Below are positions 23,310 to 34,216 of a stretch of DNA of 64,000 nucleotides, one piece after another (the stretch's first letter is position 1; the number at the start of each line of letters is the position of its first letter). A program made the position numbers and the translations under genes. The stretch comes from Megaleporinus macrocephalus (lineage: Eukaryota > Chordata > Actinopteri > Characiformes > Anostomidae), in the NCBI GenBank assembly GCA_021613375.1, contig CM038720.1, forward strand, positions 5,846,462 to 5,910,461, in the 5' to 3' direction. Below the pieces are notes generated by a model that did not search any database, was not told where the DNA came from, and was given only the letters and a program-made list of their open reading frames with translations.

Positions 23310-24025
23310 TGACTGGCCACTACACCCACCTACTACCTCCACTCACTGTCCACTGTATCAGCTCCACTGACCATTCAGGACCTCCACTCACTGTCCACTG
23401 TATCAGCTCCACTGACCATACAGGAGCTCCACTTACAGACTGTAGTTCTTCTGATTCTCTGTATACTTTATTACTCTGTTCTTCAATGATCAGAACCCCC
23501 ACAGGACCACCACAGAGCAGATACTATTAGGGAGGACACTGATGTGGTGGTGGTGTGTTAGTGTGTGTTGTGCTGGTGTGAGAGGATCAGACGCGGCAGT
23601 GTCCACTCACTGTCCACTCTATTAGACACTCCTACTACTTGCTGGTCCACCTTGTAGATGTAAAGTCAGAGACAGTAGCTCATCTGCTGCTGCACAGTTT
23701 TGTTCCTCTAGTTCTTCATCAGTGGACACAGGACGCCGCCCACAGGACACTGCTGTCTGGATAGTTTTGGTTGGTGGACGATTCTCAGTGTTTAAACACT
23801 CCAGCAGCAGTGCTGTGTCTGATCCACTCATACCAGCACCACGTCAGTGTCACTGCAGTGCTGAGAATGATCCACCTCCCTAATAGTAGCTGCTCTGTGG
23901 TGGTCCTGTGGGGGTCCTGATCATTAAAGAACAGAGTAATAAAGTATACAGAGAATCAGATGAACTACAGTCTGTAAGTGGAGCTCCTGTATGGTCAGTG
24001 GAGCTGATACAGTGGACAGTGAGAC
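23310..24025. mobile_element. Fold-back (long inverted repeat) element
   Basis: The left arm (about 23390-23543) and right arm (about 23872-24022) are near-perfect reverse complements over about 150 bp. Shared words include CTGTATACTTTATTACTCTG / CAGAGTAATAAAGTATACAG and GGACCACCACAGAGCAG / CTGCTCTGTGGTGGTCC. A short inner pair (GAGGATCAGAC / GTCTGATCCAC) extends the pairing. Partial copies occur at 24441, 29515 and 47595, so it is a mobile family. No transposase is encoded. I cannot name the superfamily. Confidence 0.82.
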
Positions 24026-24440
24026 ACACAGAGAGTCTCAGGCTCTAGGCTGCGCTCTTTAACGTGTGTGACGGACGAGTGCGGCGAACCTCACGCAATC
24101 TAACCTCAGCTTATCACGATGTCAAGGCATTAAACCCCCGTCAGCTCGGTACAGGACAGACGACCGGCTCTGAATCCCAGGCTCAGGTGCTGCTTTCGCT
24201 CTCGGCTGTAAATACATTTGGCAGGTAATTAGAGGCACATCTATTATTCACCAACAATAGGCATCTCGTTAAAGCAGCAGGGAGGAGAAGCTGGATGTGG
24301 GTCTGTGTGCCTCTTCCTCGGCCGAGACACTGTAACACTGCCTCACTTAATCCACAGCGGGTTCGGGATGTGGTTACCATGCAGCACCATGCCAGTGACT
24401 AGAGATCACATTACCACTTATACACCAAACAGCCATAACA
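24026..24440. other. Unique complex sequence
   Basis: Non-repetitive DNA with scattered CpGs between two copies of the fold-back family. No exon recognised. It may be conserved non-coding DNA. Confidence 0.3.
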
Positions 24441-24622
24441 TATAAACCACCTACTGGTATCTACACTCACTGTCCACTGTATCAGCTCCACTGACCATAC
24501 AGGAGCTCCACTTACACACTGTAGTTCATCTGATTCTCTGTATACTTTATTACTCTGTTCTTCAAAGATCAGGACCCCCACAGGACCACCACAGAGCAGA
24601 TACTATTAGGGAGGTGGGTCAT
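24441..24622. mobile_element. Single arm of the fold-back family
   Basis: A copy of the left arm (CACTGTCCACTGTATCAGC to ATACTATTAGGGAGG) closely matches 23390-23543. It is joined directly to a Tc1 remnant, so its other arm is missing or was replaced by the Tc1 insertion. Confidence 0.8.
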
Positions 24623-24624
24623 TC

Positions 24625-25278
24625 TCAGCACGTGTTTGGCGTAAAAGCAACACAGCTCATCACTCTGAACACATCATCCCCACTGTCAAACAAGGTGGTG
24701 GCAGCATCATGGCCTGCTTTTCTTCAGCAGAAGACCTGAGACTGGGACGGAGATTTATCTTCCAACAAGACAATGATCCAAAACATAAAGCAGAATCTAC
24801 AATGGAACGGTTCTCAAATAAACCTATCCAGGTTAGAATGGCGAAGTCAAAGTCCAGACCTGAATCCAATCGAGAATCTGTGGAAAGATCTGAAAACTGA
24901 TGTTTACAAACGCTCTCCATCCAACCTCACTGAGCTCCAGCTGTTTTGCAAGGAAGAATGGGCAAAAATTTCAGTCTCTCGATGCAAAACTGATAGACAT
25001 ACCCCGAATGACCTGCAGCTGTAAACGCAGCAAAAGGTGGCGCTACAAAGTATTAACACAATGGGGTGGAATAATTTTGCACGCGCCACTTTTCAGATTT
25101 TTATTTCTAAAAAGTTTAAACTATACAATAAATTCCGTTCTACTTCACGATTGTGTCCCACTTGTTGTTGATGCTTCACAAAAAATATATATCTATAATA
25201 TATATCTTTATGTTTGAAGCCTGAAATGTGGCAAAAGGTTTAAAAGTTCAAGGGGGGCTGAATACTTCTGCAAGGCAC

Positions 25279-25284
<6 letters not shown>
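24625..25284 (+). mobile_element. Internally deleted Tc1-like transposon
   Basis: The 3' two-thirds of a Tc1-family element, ending at GAATACTTCTGCAAGGCACT (about 25258-25280), a typical fish Tc1 end. The left end and the DNA-binding half are absent. A (TA)n tract follows immediately. Confidence 0.85.
24650..25024 (+). pseudogene. Tc1-like transposase pseudogene, C-terminal part
   Basis: The segment reads [10 protein letters not shown] and then jumps to a block containing [19 protein letters not shown]. It therefore lacks the roughly 35 residues normally found between these motifs (VWGCF onward). Beyond the second catalytic Asp in QQDNDPKH, a frameshift leads to [15 protein letters not shown], which holds the final acidic residue of the DD34E triad, and to the [21 protein letters not shown]-terminal block. 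The frame ends near 25024. An internal deletion plus a frameshift make it inactive. Confidence 0.88.

Positions 25285-25357
<73 letters not shown>
25285..25357. repeat. (TA)n microsatellite at Tc1 edge
   Basis: A TA run directly abuts the right end of the Tc1 remnant, as at 8489. It is followed by a short CCAT repeat. Confidence 0.95.
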
Positions 25358-25359
<2 letters not shown>

Positions 25360-26150
25360 ATCCATCCATATGACCCACATGCTCCAAAACAGATCTGGTC
25401 CTCTTCCTACAGGCAACCTGCAAGCGAGCCAAAAGAAGGCTGAGCTGTGGCTGTGATCTGGCCGATTCTGGTTTGTGGTTTCTGAGTTATGGTTTAATTC
25501 AGGTTGGGTTGTGGCCCAGTTCCGGCACTCAGATCCGGATGAAGCCATCGGCGTGGTTCCGCGTTGACATGTGGGCTGGATAAAGGCAATAAGTGTGGGT
25601 CAGAACTGGGCCAAGACCCATTTACAATCTGGACGCAGTTACAGCGGCCCTTTGTGGACAAGACTGGACATTCCTGATCTGAGGGATAACCAAAGAGCTG
25701 GAAAACGGTCATCTAGATACACAACAAGACCAATACACACATACAGTCAGATGCAGCACTGATCAAATGCTTTACTTATTTAAATACATGTTACAACACC
25801 TCTGCACATTGTAATGGACAAATGCTGTTTCTAATACACTTTGGGGGGCTGTTGGGGGGGAACCTATGAATTTCCACCAAAATTACCTGTTTTTTTGTTG
25901 TTGTTGTTGTTGTTTTATCTTTGCTCTATGATAAAACGATAATGGACTGTTATACTACATATGCTATTCCACCTGCCTTTCACCTACTCACAATAACAAG
26001 ATAGAATTTAATTCATGAATTATATAATGTTAAATCTCCACAAAACCAAAAAAGTTACAACCACAGAAAAAAAATCTCTCTTAATGTGTCAATGAAAGCC
26101 TGGTTAACAAAAATAGGTCCCAAGGACGTCCATGAAACAGGTCTCATACC
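25358..26150. other. Unassigned spacer
   Basis: Ordinary sequence with a short (TTG)n run near 25896-25914. No gene or mobile element recognised. Confidence 0.45.
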
Positions 26151-26346
26151 TCAGGGTACGGCTGATATGGGAAAAAATCTTATCACAATAATTTTTTTTT
26201 ATCATATATCGATATTGATATATATATCACAATATAAATCAAATCACTATTGCCTTTTTACTTTAAGTGAGAAATGAAGATATCAAAATGTAAAAGATTT
26301 GTTAAATTGTTTTTTATCCTGATTTATTTCAAATATATTATTTCAT

Positions 26347-26350
<4 letters not shown>

Positions 26351-26437
<87 letters not shown>
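26351..26437. repeat. (AT)n microsatellite
   Basis: An uninterrupted AT run inside the hAT-like element. Confidence 0.95.
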
Positions 26438-26439
<2 letters not shown>

Positions 26440-26806
26440 GGGCAGTAGTAGTATGAGCAGTATTCACACAGAGACACTGTGTTAAGCAGGCTGTTGCTGG
26501 TCCTTTAAGCTCAGGCTGAGGAAACGACTCATAGCGGTGAGTCGACTCTCTGTCGGCTCTAATGAGGAGTTGTTGGTTTAGTGATTCTGTTTTCAGTAGA
26601 AAATAAAAGTTTTCTACTCGGGATTTTTGGTTATAAAGTCAACTTTGTCTCAGCGTCTCACTCGAACTCCTACAACATACATATTTATCTTTATCCATTA
26701 CAAATATAAGTTGATTAGCATAACTTGCATCGATGCGTCGCTAAAGTGGCCACGCCCACTGAAGGCATGGATTTATCCGGAGCGCGAGCTGCAGCTACAA
26801 ACAATC

Positions 26807-26955
26807 TCTCACGTTCATCTAACGTTGTGGGAGTGTTTCACACAGAAACACAACAGTGTGGTGCTCTGTCAGCTCTGCACAGTGGAGATGATCACAACAG
26901 TACAACTGCTATACACGAGACCTTGAAGATCAAACATCCCGTAGAGCTTCATCAA
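26807..26955 (+). pseudogene. BED zinc finger remnant of a hAT transposase
   Basis: One frame reads LWECFTQKHNSVVLCQLC, with the aromatic WxxF core and the CxxC pair of a BED finger (Cys codons about 26867-26878). After a frameshift the next block reads HETLKIKHPVEL, which supplies the HxLxxKHP histidine part (His codons near 26914 and 26935). BED fingers are the N-terminal DNA-binding domains of hAT transposases and of the ZBED genes derived from them. The frameshift between the metal ligands argues for a dead transposon copy, not a domesticated gene. Confidence 0.65.
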
Positions 26956-27380
26956 CACAGCAGCAGGACAGCACCTGTTTACCTGTTTATCTTATCTTAT
27001 AGATTATTTATAGATTATTAACACGTGTATCATGTTTCTTTCAGTAGTAGTTAACGTTTTCTGTTATTTTCTCTTATTTTATTCTAGTTTTACTAGTATA
27101 TATATTTATATTTATTTATTTTATTCTAGATTACTAGTACGTGGGTTAAGCTACATCTACACTCTGTGCTGTGTGCTTCAACCAAACATGAAATATCTGG
27201 AACTCTAGTTCAGCCACCTGATTGGTTTGGGGCGGCTCTGTTCTCATTCTCATTGGCTGTTTGTGTTGTCTCTCAAAACATGGACGGAACTTAATTCTAT
27301 TGACTCTGTCTTATAGTTCTATCGAGGAAACGTTATTTCGCGATAATTATCGTTATCGTTTTATCGCCCAGCCCTACCCT

Positions 27381-27600
27381 ACCTCTTCTGATGATATTGA
27401 ATCGTGACCGCTGTATCACGATACGTATCATATCACCAGGTTCCTGCCAATACACAGCCCTATTAGCCTGAGGAACGTTCCTCTAACTGGACCGTACTGA
27501 ACTCTAAGTACTCCTGAACTAGACTTTTAGTGACTTACGTTTCTTTAAAGAATAGCTTAACAACCAAACGTAGCCACAGAGTCTCATGTGACATCAGGGA
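27381..27600. other. Unassigned flank
   Basis: Contains CGATAC/TCACGATAC-type motifs to about 27440 that may belong to a second, decayed transposon end. The rest is unassigned. Confidence 0.35.
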
Positions 27601-27965
27601 AAGATACAGCCAATCATATCAACCATATGACTCCAGTAGAGAACGTGACTGAACCCTTTCTGCACCTCTAGGTTAATGAGATGTTGACCGACCGGGGTCT
27701 TTTTTCCGGAGGGGATCAAATTATTGGGCTCCAGTGTGAAGCGATGGCTTGCATCGTGTCTCCAGACGTCCAGACTGAGGTCATACCGGACTCCCCGCTC
27801 CAGCCTGTTCCGCCGGAGATGCCGTGCTGTGAGGTGGCCGCTGCTAGCTGGCAGCCTAGCTCTATTTAATTGAGCCGAATCATATTTAATAAGCGTCAAA
27901 GGGGCTGCGGGGCTCTGTGCTGTATAGCTGGAACCGGATCTCAAAGGCTGCGGTAGGTCTGCGCC
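27601..27965. other. Unique complex segment, possible conserved non-coding DNA
   Basis: GC-balanced, non-repetitive sequence with CpGs and AT-rich homeodomain-like cores (TTTAATTGAGC, CATATTTAATAAG). Both strands have only short open frames without recognisable domains. Candidate regulatory DNA by composition only. Confidence 0.3.
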
Positions 27966-28139
27966 TGGCTACAGTTACCGAGTTACCATGGTAACGGCCC
28001 CTAGTGATGGTAAAAACACCCATCTGTTTAAAAAAACCCTGAAATTCTTCAAATATGACTTATTTTATCCAAACCGTGGCCTAGAATTCCCCCATAAGAA
28101 CATAACTCAACCTTCAAGCATGTCTTGTAAAGTGATATC

Positions 28140-28925
28140 CAACAGATGACCATGGCTGGATTACTGACCGGGCCAGTGGGGCCAGCGCCCAGGTGCCCTT
28201 GAGGTCAGGGGGCCCTGAGGGAGGGGCCTGATTAAAAAATGCATAAATAAGGAGATAAACGATCATTGAAACTGAAGTGTTTTCAAAATGTAGTGAGTAA
28301 AAAGTACCGCTTTTTCTTTTGAAATGTAAAAGTAAAAAGTATTAGGCGACAGAAATACTCAAGTAAAGTACGGATAACAAAAAAAAGTACTTAAGTACAG
28401 TAACAAAGTACTTGTACTTCGTTACTTACCCCCTCTGATCCTCACTCACTTTACACACCCATGTGTCTCCCACGAGTCTTGCACAGTGAGTCTCAGTGGG
28501 GCCAGCGACCAGGGGCCCTTGAGGTGGGATAGGCCCAAACATTTTGCAATGCCTATCAACATTTATGATACAATATATTTTTATTTCTGAGGTCCCTCCA
28601 TTTTAAGGGTCCTCTGACTTTTAGGGATGTTGACCCCAGGACCTCCTGGGGCCCCTATCCATACTTTTGGTCCCTAGCCTTTTTTTGTAGTCTCTAGCCA
28701 TGCTTTTGGGCACCTTATGAAAATGGACGAGGCGTTGTGGCACTGCTTTGACCCTGACTTCTGCCTATTAGGGGTCCTAGGAAAGAGGGGGGCATAATTT
28801 TAAAGGGGCCTGGTTATGAGAGCCCCTACCAGGGGGCTCTAGAGAAGAGCAGGGCATACCATTAGAGGGCCCTTGATCACAAGGGGAGCGGGTTGGGGGG
28901 GGTTATCTTTGCCCAGTGGCCCAGA
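28140..28925. repeat. GC-rich dispersed repeat region
   Basis: Contains two related copies of GGGGCCAGCG-CCAGG followed by GCCCTTGAGGT (about 28178-28210 and 28498-28526) and runs of GGGGCCC-type sequence. A related block (GGATTACTGACTGGGCCAG) occurs at 44270-44335. An AAGTACTTGTACTTCGTTAC segment at about 28376-28430 is a recognisable fish transposon end. Class not assigned. Confidence 0.5.
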
Positions 28926-29194
28926 CTATCCTTAATACCACAATTAGTGCATATATAATGCAGCTGTTGAGCTGCACTGGTTGAACACACTCAATGTGTT
29001 GAAAATTGCTGTCATGTTCAATAACAAAAAAAAGTAGAAGCATGTAAAGGTTGTGTATTTGAATGTTTGTGTTAAGGGTTGTGTGAAGAAAGCAGAGTCA
29101 GCACTGACCAGTCGCTGAATACGTCATTAACCCCAGTTGACAGATTCTGAGTCCAGTGTCCAGTCTCTTAAAGATCTGTGATGAAGCAAAACTC
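28926..29194. other. Unassigned spacer
   Basis: No feature recognised. Confidence 0.45.
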
Positions 29195-29345
29195 CACAGG
29201 TCAGTACAGCATGATGGGCTCTTTCCAGCAAGCCCTGGATTGCATTGCTAGCCTTCAAGAAACCAGAGCCGGAGAGCCTGGAATCTTTTGAAAACTTGTA
29301 TCCTATAAGAGCGCACCCTAGGCGGCCCAGCCAAAGTCCAGAGAT
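29195..29345. repeat. GCGCACCCTAGG-family dispersed repeat
   Basis: A block running from CATGATGGGCTCTTTCCAGC to GCGCACCCTAGGCGGCCC. The same block recurs at 39645-39720, 60695-60860, 61500-61650 and 62640-62830, and as an inverted pair at 37838 and 38953. It is a window-wide dispersed family of unknown class. Confidence 0.75.
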
Positions 29346-29514
29346 CCCGAGAACTCACTGTAACTCACTGAAAGAGTAACTAATTTCAAACTTTTCAGGA
29401 CTGATGGAAGCGTTGTGCTCCCTCTCCAAACACACATGGCATGTTATTGCAGTTTTTGGGGAAACCAGAAATAATAATATTCAATTTCTGAACTTTCCAG
29501 CTCTGTGGAACGTT

Positions 29515-29945
29515 AGAATGAAGCCAAACTCCACAGCTGCTCTGTCTGATTCACTCACACCACACTAGCACACCACCACCATGTCAGTGTTACTGCAATG
29601 CTGAAAGAATGGTCCATCACCAACATAATGGCTGTGTCTCAAATCCTACTGAGCTCCTACATAGGCAGCATTTTACATCATAGTATGCGCTCCCGACATG
29701 TAGACTGTCCCAATTCTTACATACCTTAAACATGCTGTCTACTGAGGAACCTTATTTAGACCTGATTTTAAGAAGCATTGAATGCTTCCTCAGCCGCTAA
29801 GACAATCCCATGATGCAACACAGGCTAATCTAGGAGTCTTGGCCATTAAAGAACAGGATAAACAAGTATACAGAGAAACAGATGAGCTACAGTCTATAAG
29901 TGCTCAAACATGGTCAATGGAGATGATATGGCTGATCTATGTACA
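29515..29945. mobile_element. Diverged fold-back family copy with nested insertion
   Basis: Left part (CTGATTCACTCACACCACAC, GTCAGTGTTACTGCAATGC) and right part (GGCCATTAAAGAACAGGATA, AAGTATACAGAGAAACAGAT) match the right half of the fold-back element at 23310-24025. Between them, from about 29632 to 29830, lies a different element whose left end GGCTGTGTCTCAAATCC resembles the element at 13446. Confidence 0.65.
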
Positions 29946-30728
29946 CTTCAAAACAGGAACCTGACGGACTACAAAAGTTACCAGATGGACTACAAGTACC
30001 AAGAACACTAGAGCTTAACTTGCACTGCAGCTTCCAGAACTACTGTAATTAAACAGAATATCTGGACGGTGGGGACACGTTCAATACTGCTACATAATTA
30101 TAAAAATTCAAAAACTACTGACTACAGCTTTCATAAACACTTTCATCTGACAACGTGTTACAAGCAATTCTGATTTTTATTCTTAAATTAAGTAATTAAG
30201 ATACAGTTTTATGGCCAAATTAAAGATACTTTTTTATTATTTTTACATGTAAAGACCACGTCAGCATTGACCCCCTAATCTGACCAGCCATCCAGTCCAC
30301 TGTGTGCAGCACAAGCAACAGGGTGGGCAGATAAGACATCACTCCAAATGTCAAGCCTCTGCTGGAGCTCCCAATCATCCATCCCATTGGAATCCAACCG
30401 ACTGGAAGCGAGCAGGACAACTAATTATTCCAGTCTGACACACAAATTACTGAGATTTTAAAGCACTTATTTAGTGGCCGTGGGGTGGGGTTGGATCGGG
30501 GGGCTTTATCAATACCTATTAGACTGTACAACTTTCTGATTGGACACATTCAGGCGGAGAACATCAGCCGTATATAATGCGATTGATCCCAACAGCTCAG
30601 ATCAGAATGCAGATTCAACGAGTAACCGCCTCAGAAGTTTGGTACACTCTCGGAAATTGATAATAATTAATAATAATTAATATTCACTCTATTTTCCATG
30701 ACAACAATGGGCCGGCCATCTTTGTTTA
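29946..30728. other. Unassigned unique sequence
   Basis: About 780 bases without recognisable gene, repeat family or RNA. An AT-rich block lies at about 30657-30690. Confidence 0.45.
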
Positions 30729-32297
30729 CTTTGTGTTAGAACTTCTGGTGCGAGCGCGAATACGTTGATGCGAATTACAAGCTAAACGACAATAAACATA
30801 TAAAATGACTAACATAACATGTTCAGTTAGAGGGAGTCAGTAATTGGAAGAAGATGAAAACTTGGCTTGAACTACAGGGTTACGAACACAGCACATAAAG
30901 ATCAGAGTGTTGGGGGGCCGCCTTCCAAAGAAGACCACCTGCGTCTATGACTGAAGCTCTAAATTTAAAACATTCACCCAAACCTCCGTATGTCTGTTCT
31001 TACCATTCTGTGGAGGAGAACCAGCACCAGAGCTTCCTTATCCAGAGAAACGTCTCACTTATGAAGCTCCGAGGAAGCAGACGTGTCGGTGCTGGTGAGT
31101 CTATCAGTTCAGTAACTGTTCTCTGATCAGTGTCCACCGCGCTAGGCTATCTGGACTGTAACTAACACCCACGCAGAGTGGCTCGGGCAGCTGGCTGGAC
31201 TTGGGTTTAACCGGCTTTCAGAAATATAAACACACCGCCTGTGTGTAGGAGGACACGCCCACCTTCCCACTGTGCAGGTACTGATACGCTTCAGTACTTT
31301 TATAGTTTTTCATTACTGAACCGTCTACACCTTCCGAGAGTACAGAGTAATTAAACATGACTCCATAAGTAACCTCAGACCACCTTCTCATATCACCCAC
31401 CCACTGTGTTATTAACCTCAGACCACCTTCTCATATCACCCACCCACTGTGTTATTAACCTCAGACCACTTTCTCATATCACCCACCCACTGTGTTATTA
31501 ACCTCAGACCACTTTCTCATATCACCCACCCACTGTGTTATTAACCTCAGACCACCTTCTCATATCACCCACCCACTGTGTTTATAACCTCAGACCACCT
31601 TCTCATATCACCCACCCACTGTGTTATTAACCTCAGACCACCTTCTCATATCACCCACCCACTGTGTTATTAACCTCAGACCACTTTCTCATATCACCCA
31701 CCCACTGTGTTATTAACCTCAGACCACTTTCTCATATCACCCACCCACTGTGTTATTAACCTCAGACCACCTTCTCATATCACCCACCCACTGTGTTTAT
31801 AACCTCAGACCACCTTCTCATATCACCCACCCACTGTGTTTATAACCTCAGACCACCTTCTCATATCACCCACCCACTGTGTTTATAACCTCAGACCACC
31901 TTCTCATATCACCCACCCACTGTGTTTATAACCTCAGACCACCTTCTCATATCACCCACCCACTGTGTTTATAACCTCAGACCACCTTCTCATATCACCC
32001 ACCCACTGTGTTTATAACCTCAGACCACCTTCTCATATCACCCACCCACTGTGTTTATAACCTCAGACCACCTTCTCATATCACCCACCCACTGTGTTTA
32101 TAACCTCAGACCACCTTCTCATATCACCCACCCACTGTGTTTATAACCTCAGACCACCTTCTCATATCACCCACCCACTGTGTTATTAACCTCAGAGGAG
32201 ACAGTGTTGTCCCATTAGAACTTCTTACTGTCTCTCTGGTCTCCTTCCATGTACCTGTATTCATTTTGGTTAGCTGAGCGGAAGTTCTAACACAAAG
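30729..32297. repeat. Segment bounded by a 17-bp perfect inverted repeat
   Basis: CTTTGTGTTAGAACTTC at 30729-30745 is the exact reverse complement of 32281-32297. Similarity around the pair is weak. The interior holds unassigned sequence (30746-31371) and the 43-bp array. It may be the ends of a decayed transposon or a chance pair. Confidence 0.35.
31372..32196. repeat. 43-bp minisatellite
   Basis: About 19 units of 43 bp containing CCTCAGACCACCTTCTCATA and CACCCACCCACTGTGT. CCTCA lies at 31416 and 31459, for example. Early units end TTATTAA and later ones TTTATAA, so two sub-families have spread as blocks. Confidence 0.96.
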
Positions 32298-32481
32298 GCG
32301 GAACAAACACACGCTTGAAAATGGGTGTGGCCAAATCTCTAAAACCTTTAGTTTGGTTCTATAATAACTTAAGGGTTTTCCTAGAACTGTACACCCAAGA
32401 ACCATTCAGGAACCAGTTCCTCTGTACAACGTACATCTCATGAATTTCCCATATTCCTAATCTCGGGTAACGCTTCTGTAA
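32298..32481. other. Unassigned spacer
   Basis: Short non-repetitive spacer between two minisatellites. No feature recognised. Confidence 0.45.
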
Positions 32482-33375
32482 TCATTCCCCCTTCATTCCT
32501 TTATCATCACCAACACTGTTCCTTCATCCCTTCATTCCTTTATCATCACCAACACTGTTCCTTCATCCCTTCATTCCTTTATCATCACCAACACTGTTCC
32601 TTCATCCCTTCATTCCTTTATCATCACCAACACTGTTCCTTCATCCCTTCATTCCTTTATCATCACTAACACTGTTCCTTCATCCCTTCATTCCTTTATC
32701 ATCACCAACACTGTTCCTTCATCCCCTCATTCCTTTATCATCACCAACACTGTTCCTTCATCCCTTCATTCCTTTATCATCACCAACAATGTTTCTTCAT
32801 CCCCTCATTCCTTTATTACCAACACTGTTCCTTCATCCCTTCATTCCTTTATCACCACCAATACTGTTCCTTCATCCCTTCATTCCTTTATCATCACCAA
32901 CACTGTTCCTTCATCCCTTCATTCCTTTATCACCACCAATACTGTTCCTTCATCCCTTCATTCCTTTATCATCACCAACACTGTCCCTTCATCCCTTCAT
33001 TCCTTTATCATCACCAACACTGTTCCTTCATCCTTTTATTCCTTTATCACCACCAACACTGTTCCTTCATCCCTACATTCCTTTATCACCACCAATACTG
33101 TTCCTTCATCCCTTCATTCCTTTATCATCACTAACACTGTTCCTTCATCCCTTCATTCCTTTATCATCACTAACACTGTTCCTTCATCCTTTTATTCCTT
33201 TATCATCACCAACACAGTTCCTTCATTCCTTTTTCATCACCAACATTGGTCCTTCATCCCTTCATCACCACCAACACCGTTCCTTCATCCCTTCATTCCT
33301 TCATCACCACCAACACAGTTCCTTCATTCCTTTTTCATCACTAACATTGGTCCTTCATCCCTTCATCACCACCAC
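32482..33375. repeat. 39-bp minisatellite
   Basis: About 22 units of 39 bp, CCTTCATCCCTTCATTCC + TTTATCATCACCAACACTGT, for example at 32521 and 32560. Because 39 is 13 codons, one frame stays open for 200 codons (32789-33391) with a 13-residue Leu/Pro/Phe repeat. I regard it as non-coding. Confidence 0.95.
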
Positions 33376-33430
33376 TGTAAACAATATCTGAGTCTCTACA
33401 GTCAACCATTTCACACCAAACCCACTCTGG

Positions 33431-33483
33431 ATGAGTCTGGATGACTCGGAATGACTCGGAATGACTCGGAATGACTCGGAAAT
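33431..33483. repeat. 11-bp tandem repeat ATGACTCGGAA
   Basis: Four to five contiguous copies of an 11-mer containing TGACTCG, close to the AP-1 site TGACTCA. Microsatellite-scale. Confidence 0.9.
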
Positions 33484-33865
33484 GTGCAGACAGTTTGAAA
33501 AATCTCCTTTATGTTAATATTGCAAATCGACAAGCTCAACTGATTGACAATGCATTTTGAACAGCTAGATGTATCAGGCAGGCAGCTAATCTTTAAACGC
33601 TGTATCTTCTTAAACGTTCAGAGCTCTGACTCCAGCAGTAAACTGTGGACGGTGTAGAGCAGTGAAGCTGAGCCACGCCGGTGAGGGAAACTGCCGGCCG
33701 TCCTGGCTGCACACAGATAATAAAGTCTTTGTGCTGATTATCTGTGGAGACAGCTCTGCAGGCCTGTCCCTCTGAATTACTGTGACACTGGAGCACCGAG
33801 TGGGAGTGTTACACAACTCTCACTCTGCCTGAGACACATTACTGACTCCAGCCAGAATTTTGGAG
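33484..33865. other. Unique complex segment with GATA-type stem-loop
   Basis: Non-repetitive, GC-balanced sequence. CACAGATAAT at 33712-33721 and its exact reverse complement at 33737-33746 form a 10-bp stem with a 15-base loop, giving two inverted AGATAA motifs. Candidate regulatory or conserved non-coding DNA. No exon is convincing. Confidence 0.35.
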
Positions 33866-33868
33866 ACA

Positions 33869-34216
33869 CTTCCCAAGCCCAACAAGAGCCACATCACCAA
33901 GTCTTTAGACCAAAACTGACCTCAGGTCAGTTTTGGTTTACAGACTTGGTGATGTGGCTCTTGTTGGGCTTGGGGATGTGGCTCCAACTTTAGAGGAGGT
34001 CAGTTTTGGTCTATAGACTTGGTGATGTGGCTCTTGTTGGGCTTGGGGATGTGGCTCCAACTTTAGAGCAGGTCAGTTTTGGTCTACAGACTTGGTGATG
34101 TGGCTCTTGTTGGGCTTGGGGATGTGGCTCCAACTTTAGAGGAGGTCAGTTTTGGTCTATAGACTTGGTGATGTGGCTCTTGTTGGGCTTGGGGATGTGG
34201 CTCCAACTTTAGAGGC
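33869..34216. repeat. Palindrome joined to a 73-bp tandem repeat
   Basis: About 50 bases at 33872-33921 (CCCAAGCCCAACAAGAGCC...) are the reverse complement of about 33922-33975, making a near-perfect hairpin with almost no loop. The right arm is the first member of a tandem array with a period of exactly 73 bp (CTCCAACTTTAGAG at 33982, 34055, 34128 and 34201). Open frames here are artefacts. Confidence 0.93.

Larger units (their letters stand above)
26152..27380 (+). mobile_element. hAT-like element with GGGCTGGGCGATA-type end
   Basis: The right end near 27340-27377 reads, inward on the minus strand, GGGCTGGGCGATAAAACG, a common fish hAT-type terminus rich in CGATA motifs. The left end near 26153 (GGGTACGGCTGATATGGG) followed by TATCGATATTGATAT is a decayed match. 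A BED-type zinc finger between the ends supports hAT. A (AT)n microsatellite has expanded inside. Most of a transposase, including the catalytic region and dimerisation domain, is missing. Confidence 0.6.

Noticed and set aside
32789..33391. 200-codon Leu/Pro/Phe repeat frame
   Set aside because: Product of a 39-bp (13-codon) minisatellite. No conservation of a coding signal is visible.
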